Assembly: GCA_046351555.1 (NCBI GenBank)
Contig: JAXLYI010000013.1
Location: 62,001 to 126,000, forward strand
From: CAISKJ01 sp046351555
GTDB lineage: Bacteria; Myxococcota_A; Polyangia; Polyangiales; Ga0077539
Length of the DNA: 64,000 bases
Reading direction: 5' to 3'
Under the pieces are notes generated by a model. The model was not told the origin of the DNA. It worked only from the letters and a program-made list of their open reading frames with translations, and searched no databases. The position numbers and the translations under genes are program-made. This document shows positions 8,847-18,071 of this stretch, in pieces; within the stretch, counting starts at the first letter, position 1, and each line of letters starts with the position of its first letter.

Positions 8847-10886
8847 TCACCGCGCCCCCCGCACCAGCGCGAGCCACGCGCCGAGGGCCCCGGGCGCGTC
8901 GCCCTCCGCGGCGAGCCTCCGGGCGCGCTCGGCCGGCGTGCGCGGCGCCGCCGCCACCGGCTTCGGGTCGAACGAGCGCATCGCGTGGCGCGTGTGCGGC
9001 CACACCTCGGGGCTCGCCACCGCGGCCATGGGCGAGAGCAGCAGGACGGCCACCGCGAGCGCCGCGCAGGCGTGGGCCACCTGCGCGACGGGCCTCCGCT
9101 CGTCGCCGCGGAGCACCAGCACCGCCATCGCGAGCGCGCCGAGCGCGAAGCCCCACATCGACGCGGGCGCCTCGACGCCGAGCGCGTGCCCCGCGTTGAA
9201 GGGCACGTAGCCCTCGCGCAGGAAGGGGACCACCATCTCGAAGAAGGCCGCGTGGTAGTGCTCGGGGAGGTGCGGGTACACCGCGGCGATGAGCCCGGTG
9301 GCGGCGAAGGCGCAGAGCGTCGCGCCGGCGGCGCTCACCGTGGCGGCGCGGCGGAGCGCGGGGGCGGCGGCCGCGAGCGCGTCGAGGCCCGCGAGCGCGA
9401 GGAGGCCGAGCGCGGGGATGAGCGTGGCGAGGTAGCGCGGGCCGATCTGCCAGCCGCCGCGCCAGTTGTTCATCGAGCTGATGAGGAAGGTGAGCGACGC
9501 GACGACGAAGACGACGGCGGCGGCGAGCGGGCGCTCGCGGCGGACGGGCGGGAGCGTCACGCTGGCGAGCGCGGCGACCGCGACGGCGAGCGCGACCAGG
9601 GCGCGGCCGACGTCGCGCGTGGCGAAATCAGCGGGCGCGGCGCGCATCGCGAGGCCGAGGCGGGCGAGCGTCCACGCGGCGCAGACGGCGAAGACGGCGC
9701 GGGCGGCGGCGGTGAGGGCCGCGGTGGGCGGGCGCCACGCGAGGAGGGCGCCGAGGCCGACGGGCGCGAGCGCGAGCACGAAGGTGCAGGGGACGAGCCC
9801 GTAGGCCGGGTCGAACCACAGGTGGATCGCGGCGCCCCACGAGAACGACCCGGCGCCGTAGAAGCCCTGCGACACCTCGGAGCGGAAGGTCGAGTTCTCG
9901 AGGAAGCTGTAGCCCGTCTTGAGCGGGTGGCCGAACGCGCGCTGGTGGTAGAGGAAGGCGAACGCGAGCGGGAGCGCGCCGCCGGCGCCCGCGGCGAGGA
10001 CGCGGGCGGGGCGGCCGGCGGCGAGGGACTGGGCGACGATCCAGGCCGCGACGGCGGCGGAGGCGAGCGCGGCGGGGTATTCGAACACCGCGCACGACGC
10101 GCCGAAGAGGCCGGCGAGCAAGGCGAGGCCGAGGCCCGGCGTGGGGCCGCGCGCGTCGCGCTCGCGCAGGGCGGTGAGGCACATCAGGGCCGCGGCGAAG
10201 GCGCAGGCGTTGTGCGCGTGGCTCGCGAAGGTGAGGCCGTAGGCGTACACCGACGAGCCCGCCATCGTGCTGAAGAACACCGCCTCCCGCGCCGTCGCCG
10301 AGCGCGTCCGCGCCCCGAGGAAGCGGTGCCACGCCCACGCGAACGCGAGCAGCGGCAGGAGGCACGCGCTCAGGCGCATCGAGTACACCGCGAGCGCGCG
10401 GTCGATCGGCGGGCGCACCCTCGCGGCGCGCGGGTCGGCGGGGCGGGTGTCGCGGCCGGTGATCTTCGTGAGGAGCCAGTAGCCGGGCACGGCGAGGAGG
10501 CTCGCGCCGGGGGCCTTGCCGCTGTAGAGCAGGTGCGCGGTGAGGCGTCGGTCGGCGGCGGTGGCGCGGCCGGCGCGGAAGCGGGCGAGCACGTCGTCGG
10601 CGACCCCCGCGGCGCGCAACACGTCGTCGGAGATGTGGCGGCGCCCGATCGCCTCGGCGAGCGGGGTGTCGCGGACGGCCTTGTCGTTGGTGTAGCCCCA
10701 GAGGGCCTCGACGCGGTTGATGGCGAAGGTGCCGTCGTCGACGACGGCGGCGGTCATGTAGACGCGGACGTTCTCGTTCGGGTTGCCGACCACCGCGTGG
10801 TACGGGAAGACCCAGAGGTAGAGCAGGGCGAGGACGGCGACGGAGACCGCGGTGGTCCAGCGGGAGACGGGGCGGGCGTCGTGCAT
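8847..10886 (-). CDS. multi-pass membrane protein, glycosyltransferase-like
   Basis: 679 residues with about 10-12 hydrophobic segments. After the first TM comes a periplasmic-type loop (residues about 30-130) with conserved-looking GNPNENVRVYM, and a later loop with FLENSTFRSEVSQGFYG. The overall shape is that of GT-C-fold membrane glycosyltransferases or related proteins, but the classic acidic D-x-D/E motif is not obvious, so donor and acceptor are unknown. The C-terminal 50 residues are a soluble Ala/Arg-rich tail. Its ATG overlaps the stop of the upstream spermidine-synthase-like gene by one base (TGATG), so the two are translationally coupled and probably act in one pathway. Confidence 0.7.
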   Translation of the reverse strand: MHDARPVSRWTTAVSVAVLALLYLWVFPYHAVVGNPNENVRVYMTAAVVDDGTFAINRVEALWGYTNDKAVRDTPLAEAIGRRHISDDVLRAAGVADDVLARFRAGRATAADRRLTAHLLYSGKAPGASLLAVPGYWLLTKITGRDTRPADPRAARVRPPIDRALAVYSMRLSACLLPLLAFAWAWHRFLGARTRSATAREAVFFSTMAGSSVYAYGLTFASHAHNACAFAAALMCLTALRERDARGPTPGLGLALLAGLFGASCAVFEYPAALASAAVAAWIVAQSLAAGRPARVLAAGAGGALPLAFAFLYHQRAFGHPLKTGYSFLENSTFRSEVSQGFYGAGSFSWGAAIHLWFDPAYGLVPCTFVLALAPVGLGALLAWRPPTAALTAAARAVFAVCAAWTLARLGLAMRAAPADFATRDVGRALVALAVAVAALASVTLPPVRRERPLAAAVVFVVASLTFLISSMNNWRGGWQIGPRYLATLIPALGLLALAGLDALAAAAPALRRAATVSAAGATLCAFAATGLIAAVYPHLPEHYHAAFFEMVVPFLREGYVPFNAGHALGVEAPASMWGFALGALAMAVLVLRGDERRPVAQVAHACAALAVAVLLLSPMAAVASPEVWPHTRHAMRSFDPKPVAAAPRTPAERARRLAAEGDAPGALGAWLALVRGAR

Positions 10887-13288
10887 CAGGGGCTTGGGGC
10901 GCCAGGCTCCCCCGCGGCGGCGGCGGGCTCGGCGACGTGCGGGAGCGCGAGGGCGCTCAATGCATACACCACGACGCCGAGGGCGAGGGAGACGGTGAAG
11001 CCGACGTTCATCGCGAGGAGGACGGCGAGGACGGAGCCGATGACGCTCGCGCCGCCGTTGAGGCCCCAGCCCCAGGCCACGATGGACGGCCCCATCCGCA
11101 GGGCCACGCGCACGCCCGTCGGGAGGAGCATCCCCATGAGGAGCCCGGGCGCCGCGATCAGCACCGCCGCGATCACGATGCGCACCGGCAGGGCGAGGCC
11201 GAGGAGCGCGTGGAACACCGGCGTCAGCACGAGCGCGTACACCGCCAGCACCGCCGCGAGCGCGCCGACGACGCGGCGCACGCCACCCTGTTCGCCGAAG
11301 CGGTCGGTGACGAGGCCGGAGAGCGCGCTGCCGGTGCCCGAGGCGCCGAGGAGGGTCGCGAGCACCACCGCGAGCGCGTAGGTGGGGTGGCCGAGGAAGA
11401 GGACGAACTTCTGCATGAAGCCCATCTCGACGAGGATGAAGCCGAGGCCGAGGCCGAGGAAGTAGCCGAGGACGCGGAGCTTGTCGCGCGCCCCCTCGCG
11501 GAAGGCCGCCCGCTGGAAGAGCGCGAGCGGGAAGATGACCAGCGCGAGGGTGAACACCGTCGACGCCGCGAGGAGGAAGAGGAGGACGAAGATCCCGAGG
11601 TTGTTGAGCGGGACGGAGGAGAGGTCGGTGACGAGGGCGCGGAGGTCCTTCGCGCGGAGGTTGTAGAAGAAGAAGGGGCGGTCGTCGGTGGTGGGGGCCG
11701 CGTCGTAGTCGAGGCGCGCGAGGAAGTCCCGGGCGACCGGCGCGCGGAGGAAGCCCGCGAGGAAGGCGTCCTCGCCGGGGCGCTCGCGGCCGGCGAGGAA
11801 GAGCACCTGGAGGGAGTCCTCGGCGGCCCGCTGCTCGACGGTGGCGAGGTCGGCGTCGGTGAAGGGGCGGTTGCTCACCAGCATCGCCGTGCGGAGGGCC
11901 CCGTCGGCGGCGATGACGACGTGCCTGCGGACGTCGTCGGGGCGCACGCCGCGGCGCTCGAGGGCCTCGCGGGCGAGCGCGAGGAGGCGGATGAACTCCC
12001 GCTGCGCGTTGGGCGCGTACCAGCGGGTGATCGCGACGAGCCCGCCGGGCCGCAGGTGCCCGAGGAACTCCTCCAGCGCCTCCACCGTGTAGAGGTTGTT
12101 CTCCGAGCACGAGAACGCGCCCGACGACGACGCGGCCCACGTGTCGACCAGGGTGGCCTGGACGGTGGCGAACTGCTCGGGCGCGCGGCGCACGTAGCTC
12201 CGGCCCTCGTCGACGACCACGTGGACCCGCGGGTTGCGGTAGAGGTCGCCGGAGTACTCCGCGAAGCGCCCGCGCACCACGTCGTTGACGATGATCGGGT
12301 TGACCTCGACGCCCACCACGCGGGGCGCGCCGGCGCGCAGGGCGGAGATGACGTCGGTGCCGCCGCCGGGGCCGATGATGAGCGCCGTCCCGTCGTGGCG
12401 GAGGGCGTAGGCGAGGGCGGCGACGCGCACCTCGGGGATGCGCAGCGGCGCGCGCCAGCCGTCGGCGGCGATGGTGCCCGACCAGAGGCGCGTGGCGGCG
12501 TCGGCGTCGATGAAGATCCAGTGGTTGTCGGGCTCGCCGGAGACGCCGACGGTGATCTGGGAGAAGGAGTTCCACCGCTCGAAGAGCACCTCGCGCTCGC
12601 CGAGGAACTTCGACGGGTTGCGCGCGACGCCGAAGCGCCGGGCGCCGTTCTCCTGCGCGCCGAGGGCGGCGAGGACGACGGCCGCGACGAGCCCCGCGCC
12701 CGCGAGGGCCCGCACGGAGGCCTTCGCCCGGTCGGGCATCGAGAGCGCGAAGAGCGCCGCGCCTGCAGCACCAACCGCGGCCGCCACCAGGATCGCGCCG
12801 GGCGCGCCGAAGAGCGACGTGGCGGGGATCACGCAGAGGCACCCGACCGCGGCGCCGCCGAGGTCCCACGCGTACACGGTGCCGATGCGCTTGCCGGCCC
12901 CCGCGATGGCGAGCGAGAGCGAGAAGCCCGAGCACAGGAAGGCCGCGGCCGCCGAGACGTAGAGGAGCTTCAGCTTCCCCATGTCCTCCCGCCACTGGTA
13001 GAGCCGGATCGGGTTGTGCACCGCGGAATGCAGCGCGAACACCGCCGCCCCCGCGAAGAGGAGCCCGAACGCCGAGGCCCACAGCCCCGTCCGCTTCGTG
13101 TCGAACACCCGCGGCAGGAGCGAGATGCCCACGCCCGACACCGCGAGCCCGAGCATCGCCAGCGAGATGACCATGAACGCGAAGTGGTAATAGAGCGTCA
13201 CGCTGTAGATGCGCGTGAGCAGCAGCTCGACGGCGATCGTCGCGAAGCTCACCAGCCCGACCGCCACCGGGAACAACCTGGGGTGCAT
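10886..13288 (-). CDS. membrane-embedded spermidine synthase-like protein
   Basis: 800 residues. Six or seven TM helices (residues 5-225), a soluble methyltransferase-fold domain (about 230-550), then another set of TM helices (about 570-785). The soluble domain has the nucleotide-binding loop IIGPGGGTDVISAL followed by acidic VVGVEVNP, and the polyamine-synthase-like WDTW-type region LVDTWAASSSGAF. This is the large membrane-bound spermine/spermidine synthase-like family that is common in delta-type proteobacteria; polyamine synthesis is not shown for it. The start MHPRLFP begins the first TM. It is divergent from the L,D-transpeptidase gene across 97 bases and coupled to the next membrane gene by a 1-base overlap. 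Confidence 0.83.
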   Translation of the reverse strand: MHPRLFPVAVGLVSFATIAVELLLTRIYSVTLYYHFAFMVISLAMLGLAVSGVGISLLPRVFDTKRTGLWASAFGLLFAGAAVFALHSAVHNPIRLYQWREDMGKLKLLYVSAAAAFLCSGFSLSLAIAGAGKRIGTVYAWDLGGAAVGCLCVIPATSLFGAPGAILVAAAVGAAGAALFALSMPDRAKASVRALAGAGLVAAVVLAALGAQENGARRFGVARNPSKFLGEREVLFERWNSFSQITVGVSGEPDNHWIFIDADAATRLWSGTIAADGWRAPLRIPEVRVAALAYALRHDGTALIIGPGGGTDVISALRAGAPRVVGVEVNPIIVNDVVRGRFAEYSGDLYRNPRVHVVVDEGRSYVRRAPEQFATVQATLVDTWAASSSGAFSCSENNLYTVEALEEFLGHLRPGGLVAITRWYAPNAQREFIRLLALAREALERRGVRPDDVRRHVVIAADGALRTAMLVSNRPFTDADLATVEQRAAEDSLQVLFLAGRERPGEDAFLAGFLRAPVARDFLARLDYDAAPTTDDRPFFFYNLRAKDLRALVTDLSSVPLNNLGIFVLLFLLAASTVFTLALVIFPLALFQRAAFREGARDKLRVLGYFLGLGLGFILVEMGFMQKFVLFLGHPTYALAVVLATLLGASGTGSALSGLVTDRFGEQGGVRRVVGALAAVLAVYALVLTPVFHALLGLALPVRIVIAAVLIAAPGLLMGMLLPTGVRVALRMGPSIVAWGWGLNGGASVIGSVLAVLLAMNVGFTVSLALGVVVYALSALALPHVAEPAAAAGEPGAPSP

Positions 13289-13385
13289 GGCGCGGGAATC
13301 TATCCGCTCCCCGCCTCGCGACGTGTCCCAAAAGTTGCCGGTCGGCCGGGGGCTCGGGTCAGAATCTCCCCGGTCGTTCCCCGCG

Positions 13386-14957
13386 ATGCCCCGACGTCTC
13401 CACCCCTTCGCCCTCGCGCTCCTGGCGGGCGGCTGCGCCTCGACGCCCCCGTCCGATCCGCTCCTGCCGGGCGATCTCGTCGGCCTGCCTGCGCCGCTGC
13501 GCGACCCCGATCCACCGCCACCGCCACCGCCGCCCCCCATCGCGCCGATCGCACAGGCACCCGCGCCGCCGCCCGCGCCCACCCCGCCGTCCGCGCCGCC
13601 TGAGCCTCCGGGCATCCGCCTGGTGGCGACGTCGTTCGCGACGCCGGTGTACCCGCGCGCCTCCTCGCGCGACGATCACGTGGGCTACCTGCGCGCCGGC
13701 ACCGAGGTCGACGCCGAGCGCGGGCCGCTCTCGGGTGCGGGCTGCGGCGAAGGCAGCGGCCGCGGCTGGTACGCGCTGCGCGGGGGCGGCTTCGTCTGCG
13801 TGGGCCGCGGCGCGGAGCTCGCCACGGAGGTCTCGCGCGCCGACCGCCGGCGCTTCCCGACGCCCGTCCGCGACGCCGCGATGCCGGTCACGTACGCGGT
13901 GGTGTACGAGCCCACCGTCCTCTTCCGCCGCCTCCCGTCGGCCGACGACGAGCGGACCTACGCGCCCACCCGCTTCGACGCCGTCCCCATTCCCCCGCCC
14001 GGCGCGCCCGAGCCCGTCCCCTCGCCCGCGATCGCGCCGCTGCGCGAGACGATGGAGACGCTCGCGGGCGACCCCAGCTCCCCCGTGCTCCGTCGCATGA
14101 CGCGCGGGATGTTCGTCTCGCTCGACCGGCAGATCCGCTCCACCTCGCGCACGCCCTACTGGCGCACGCAGGGCGGCGGCTTCGTCCGGGCGGCCGCCGT
14201 GTCCACGGTGGGCGCGCGCGCCTGGGGCGGCGTCCACCTCGACGAGTCCCATGTGCTGCCGCTCGCGTTCACGGTGAGCTCGGAGTCGCAGCGCTTCCGG
14301 CAGGTCGACGGCGGCGCGTTCGTCGCGGACGGGCGCCTCCCACGGCTGGCAGCCTTCGCGCTCACCGCAGACGCCCCAGTCCCGTCGCGCGGGGACTTGT
14401 TCTACCGAACGCGCGAGGGCTTCTTCGTGCGCGGCCGACACTCGAGCGTGATCGAAGCGACGTCCCCGCCCGCCGGCCTCGCCCCGGGCGAACACTGGGT
14501 CGACGTCAACCTCGACCGCCAGGCCCTGGTGGCCTACGAGGGCGAGCGCCCGGTGTTCGCGACGGTGGTGTCGACGGGGCGGCGCGGCCGGGGTGAGGCC
14601 AACTTCGAGACGGTGCGCGGGGACTTCCGCGTCGAGGCCAAGCACCGCACGACCACCATGGACGGCGACACCCCGAGCGGCGGCGTCTACTCGATCGAGG
14701 ACGTGCCGTGGGTGATGTACTTCCACGGCTCCTACGCGCTGCACGGGGCCTTCTGGCACGACGGCTTCGGGCGCCGGCACTCGCACGGCTGCGTCAACCT
14801 CTCGCCCCCCGACGCGCGCTGGCTCTTCGGGTGGACGGAGCCGCGCGTCCCCGACGGGTGGCACGGCGCCGTCGCCACCGCCGGGCGCCCGGGCACCCGC
14901 GTGATCGTGCACGACGACCGTCGAGACCCCGCCGAAGGCCCCGAGGGCGCCCGCTGA
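13386..14957 (+). CDS. L,D-transpeptidase (YkuD) lipoprotein
   Basis: 523 residues. Signal peptide with lipobox LLAGGC, a proline-rich linker (nine consecutive Pro near residue 47), an SH3-like region with several GGGFV repeats, and a C-terminal YkuD domain from about residue 375. The catalytic signature is complete: HGAFWHDGFG upstream and S466-H467-G-C469-V-N-L. Family members make 3-3 peptidoglycan cross-links or attach proteins to the wall through the nucleophilic Cys, in the periplasm. The SDG-like GGGFVR/GGAFV repeats are probably substrate-binding modules. Start ATG 13386 begins the signal peptide; the longer frame upstream runs antisense into the neighbouring gene. Confidence 0.88.
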   Translation: MPRRLHPFALALLAGGCASTPPSDPLLPGDLVGLPAPLRDPDPPPPPPPPPIAPIAQAPAPPPAPTPPSAPPEPPGIRLVATSFATPVYPRASSRDDHVGYLRAGTEVDAERGPLSGAGCGEGSGRGWYALRGGGFVCVGRGAELATEVSRADRRRFPTPVRDAAMPVTYAVVYEPTVLFRRLPSADDERTYAPTRFDAVPIPPPGAPEPVPSPAIAPLRETMETLAGDPSSPVLRRMTRGMFVSLDRQIRSTSRTPYWRTQGGGFVRAAAVSTVGARAWGGVHLDESHVLPLAFTVSSESQRFRQVDGGAFVADGRLPRLAAFALTADAPVPSRGDLFYRTREGFFVRGRHSSVIEATSPPAGLAPGEHWVDVNLDRQALVAYEGERPVFATVVSTGRRGRGEANFETVRGDFRVEAKHRTTTMDGDTPSGGVYSIEDVPWVMYFHGSYALHGAFWHDGFGRRHSHGCVNLSPPDARWLFGWTEPRVPDGWHGAVATAGRPGTRVIVHDDRRDPAEGPEGAR

Positions 14958-15022
14958 ACGGCCATTCATTCGCCCCGCGGCGGTGGTAGTCTTCGCGCGG
15001 TTCAGGAGGACCCACGAAGGCC

Positions 15023-16192
15023 ATGCACACGCCCTACACCGAAGCCCACGACATGTTCCGCAAGACGGTGCGCAACTTCGCCGAGAAGGAGCTGCGCCCG
15101 GAGATGGAGAAGTGGGAGGAGGAGGAGATCTTCCCGCGCGAGGTCTTCCAGCGCGCGGGCGAGCTCGGCATCTTCGGCGCGCACTACCCCGAGGAGCACG
15201 GCGGCTCCGGCGGCGACTACTGGTTCTCGATCGCGAAGGCCGAGGAGCTGCCGCGCTCCGGCTCCGGCGGCGTGCCGATGGCCCTGCTCGTCCAGAGCGA
15301 CATGGCCACGCCCGTCATCTCCGACCTCGGCACGAAGGAGCAGATCGAGGAGTTTCTCAAGCCCGCCCTGCGCGGCGAGAAGATCGCGGCGCTCGGGGTC
15401 AGCGAGCCGGGCTGCGGCTCGGACGTGGCCGCGATGCGCACGTGGGCCCGCAAGGAGGGCGGCGACTACGTCATCAACGGGTCGAAGACCTTCATCACCA
15501 ACGGGACGCGCGCGGACTTCATCACCCTGATGCTCAAGACCGACCCGGCGGCGGGCCATGCGGGCATCTCGATCGTCACCTTCCCGACGGACGTCCGCGG
15601 CTTCCACGTGAGCAAGAAGCTCAAGAAGGTGGGCAACTGGTCGAGCGACACCGCCGAGCTCTTCTTCGAGGACTGCCGCATCCCCCAGCGCTACCTCCTC
15701 GGCCAGGAGGGCGAAGGCTTCCGCTACCTGATGCAGAACTTCCAGAGCGAGCGGCTGATCGGTTCGGCCTCGGCCATCTCCGGCGCGAAGCTCACGATGG
15801 AGGAGGCCATCGCGTACGGCGGCGACCGCCAGGCCTTCGGCAAGCCGATCATCAAGCGCGAGGTGTGGCAGCACAAGTGGGCCGACGTCGCGACGAAGAT
15901 CGAGGCCGCCGAGGCGCTCGTCTACCGCGCCGCCGACCGCTACAACCACGAGCGCTACGTCGCGAAGGAGGACGTCTCGTTCGAGACGACGAAGCTCATC
16001 TCGATGGCGAAAGTGTTCGTCGGCGACGTCGCGGGCGAGGCGGTGGACACGGCGCTCCAGTTTCACGGCGGCTGGGGCTACATCGAGGACTTCCGCGTCG
16101 GGCGCGCGTGGCGCGACCAGCGGCTCTTCCGCATCGGCGGCGGCACCTCGGAGACGATGCGGTACTACATCGCCAAGCTGATGGGGCTGTGA
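15023..16192 (+). CDS. acyl-CoA dehydrogenase
   Basis: 389 residues, normal family length. Flavin-binding motifs VSEPGCGSD and INGSKTFITNG; C-terminal R-x-G-R-A-W-R-D-x-R-x-x-x-I-G-G-G-T-S-E. As in isovaleryl/long-chain-type enzymes the last motif lacks the Glu base, and Glu in FQSERLIG is the likely catalytic residue. The start is supported by AGGAGG about 15 bases upstream with a second GAAGG nearer the ATG. It oxidises an acyl-CoA to the 2-enoyl-CoA in fatty-acid or branched-chain amino-acid breakdown; electrons go to ETF. Unlike the other acyl-CoA dehydrogenase at 3756, it has no insertion. The sensor kinase follows after 4 bases. Confidence 0.92.
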   Translation: MHTPYTEAHDMFRKTVRNFAEKELRPEMEKWEEEEIFPREVFQRAGELGIFGAHYPEEHGGSGGDYWFSIAKAEELPRSGSGGVPMALLVQSDMATPVISDLGTKEQIEEFLKPALRGEKIAALGVSEPGCGSDVAAMRTWARKEGGDYVINGSKTFITNGTRADFITLMLKTDPAAGHAGISIVTFPTDVRGFHVSKKLKKVGNWSSDTAELFFEDCRIPQRYLLGQEGEGFRYLMQNFQSERLIGSASAISGAKLTMEEAIAYGGDRQAFGKPIIKREVWQHKWADVATKIEAAEALVYRAADRYNHERYVAKEDVSFETTKLISMAKVFVGDVAGEAVDTALQFHGGWGYIEDFRVGRAWRDQRLFRIGGGTSETMRYYIAKLMGL

Positions 16193-16196
16193 CCCC

Positions 16197-17930
16197 GTGA
16201 AGCTCCGGACGCGGCTCGCCCTGACGCTCCTCGTCTGCGGGCTCGTCCCCCTCCTCGGCGCCGGCGCCCTCGCCCGCGCCGCCCTGCGTTTCCGCTACGC
16301 CGAGCTCGAGGGCCCGCGCCGCGAGGCCGCCCTCGCCCGCGTCGAGCGCACCCTCGAGGGCCGCGCCCGCCGCACCCGCCAGATGCTCTCGCGCTTCTGC
16401 GCGCACGACTACCTCGTCGACCGCACGCTGCTCCAGTTGGAGACCGGGCAGTTCAGCGACACCGCGCAGGCCGAGCTCGCGGCGGTTCTCCCCGAGGTGG
16501 CCCGCGCGATGGGGCTCGACGCGCTCGCGCTCGTCCGCGCCGACGGGCTCGTGCTGGCGAGCGCCCACTACCCCGGCCAGGCCGGCTCCCGCGACCCTGC
16601 CGCGTACGACCGCGCGGCGCGGGCGGGCGACCGGGCGGGCTGGGTCCGCACGGTTCGGGTGCGCGAGGCTTCGGGCCCCACCGACCGACTCGTGCTGGAG
16701 GGCGGCTGCACGCGACGTCGCGGCGCGGCCGCGGTGGCGGTCTCGGGCGGCGAGGTGGTCGACGACGCGCTCCTGCGCGAGATCGCGGGCGACGACGACC
16801 TCGGCGTCCAGCTCGTCCGCGGCGACGCGGCGGGGCTCGCGGGCGGCGCGCGGCGGGTGCTGCCGCTGCGGGGCTTCGACGGCGCGCCGGTGGCCTCCGT
16901 GGTGCTCGAGGCTCGCGACGGCGCCCTCCGCGCGCTCCTCGCCGACCTCGACCGTCTCACGCTGGTGAGCGCGCTCGCCGCGACGCTGGTCGCCCTCGCG
17001 CTCGCGGTGCTGCTCGCGCCCCGGCTCGCGCGGCCGATCCGCGAGGTGGCCGACGCCGCCGACCGAATCGCCGCGGGTGAGCGCAACGTGCAGATCGAGG
17101 TGACGGCCGACGGCGAGGTGGGACGTCTCGTGGCGGCCTTCAACCGCATGACCCGCGAGCTGCGCGAGGCCGACACGCGCATCCGCCGCGCGGTGCGGGC
17201 GGCGGCGTGGCGCGACATCGCCCGCCAGATGGCCCACGAGATCAAGAACCCCCTCACGCCGATCCGCATGGCGGTGGAGATGCTGCGCAAGGCCCGCGAG
17301 CGCTCGCTCCCCGACTTCGACGAGCTCTTCGAAGAGGAGACGCGGATCGTGCTCGACGAGGTGGAGCGACTGCGACGTCTGGTGGAGGACTTCTCGCGCT
17401 TCGCCCGCGCGCCGAAGCCCCGGCCCGAGCCCCTCGCGCTCCCCGAGGTGGTGGCCCACGCGAGCGAGCTCCACGCGCGCGCCGGCGTCGCCGTGACCCA
17501 CACGGTGGAGGGCGGCGCGGAGGGCTTCCCGCTGCTCCGCGCCGACCGCGACCAGCTCACCCAGGTGCTGGTGAACCTCATCGCCAACGGCGCCCACGCC
17601 GCCGCCGAGCGCGCGGAGAAGGCCCCCGCGCGCGGCCCCGCGGAGGTGACGGTGACCGTGGCGCGGGCGGGCGACGGCTTCGCGAGCGTGACGGTGGCGG
17701 ACAACGGCGGCGGCATCCCCGCCGAGGTGATGGAGCGTCTGTTCGAGCCCTACGTGACGACGAAGCAGGGCGGCACGGGCCTCGGGCTCGCGATCACCTA
17801 CCGCATCGTGACCGACCACGGCGGGACGCTCACGGTCGACACCTCGCCCGCGGGGACTCGCTTCACCGCGCGGCTGCCGTTCGCGGGTCCCTCGTCGCTC
17901 GACACCGCCACCTCGCCCGAGACGGGGTGA
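16197..17930 (+). CDS. NtrY-like membrane sensor histidine kinase
   Basis: 577 residues from a GTG start. N-terminal TM helix, an extracytoplasmic sensor region of about 230 residues, a second TM (about 255-280), HAMP domain (RPIREVADAADRIAAGE), then the kinase core: H-box with phospho-accepting His347 in MAHEIKNPLTPIRMA, N-box NLIANG, G1 DNGGGIP and G2 GGTGLGLAI. The NPLTPI form of the H-box is typical of NtrY/nitrogen-sensor-like kinases. No response regulator is adjacent, so the partner is elsewhere. It starts 4 bases after the acyl-CoA dehydrogenase stop and is probably read from the same message. Confidence 0.88.
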   Translation: MKLRTRLALTLLVCGLVPLLGAGALARAALRFRYAELEGPRREAALARVERTLEGRARRTRQMLSRFCAHDYLVDRTLLQLETGQFSDTAQAELAAVLPEVARAMGLDALALVRADGLVLASAHYPGQAGSRDPAAYDRAARAGDRAGWVRTVRVREASGPTDRLVLEGGCTRRRGAAAVAVSGGEVVDDALLREIAGDDDLGVQLVRGDAAGLAGGARRVLPLRGFDGAPVASVVLEARDGALRALLADLDRLTLVSALAATLVALALAVLLAPRLARPIREVADAADRIAAGERNVQIEVTADGEVGRLVAAFNRMTRELREADTRIRRAVRAAAWRDIARQMAHEIKNPLTPIRMAVEMLRKARERSLPDFDELFEEETRIVLDEVERLRRLVEDFSRFARAPKPRPEPLALPEVVAHASELHARAGVAVTHTVEGGAEGFPLLRADRDQLTQVLVNLIANGAHAAAERAEKAPARGPAEVTVTVARAGDGFASVTVADNGGGIPAEVMERLFEPYVTTKQGGTGLGLAITYRIVTDHGGTLTVDTSPAGTRFTARLPFAGPSSLDTATSPETG

Positions 17931-18071
17931 ACGCCCCTTTTCCGCGGCGGACGGGATATGTCTCCCCGGCGTTGCGCCGGACCGCCGCCGTGCGCAAGAA
18001 TCCACGGCCCGGCAGTATCCCCCTGGACGGAGCGCTCGCCGGCGCCGTATCCCCTCCGCCGGAGTGAGCCG

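Noticed and set aside
8847..13331. A 1494-codon minus-strand open frame suggesting one giant protein
   Set aside because: The upstream two thirds reads the spermidine-synthase-like gene in the wrong frame as Arg/Pro/Ala-rich peptide. Only the part from ATG 10886 is a real membrane protein.
16197..17930. A complete NtrY/NtrX two-component pair
   Set aside because: No response-regulator gene follows; the next gene is the AddB-like nuclease.
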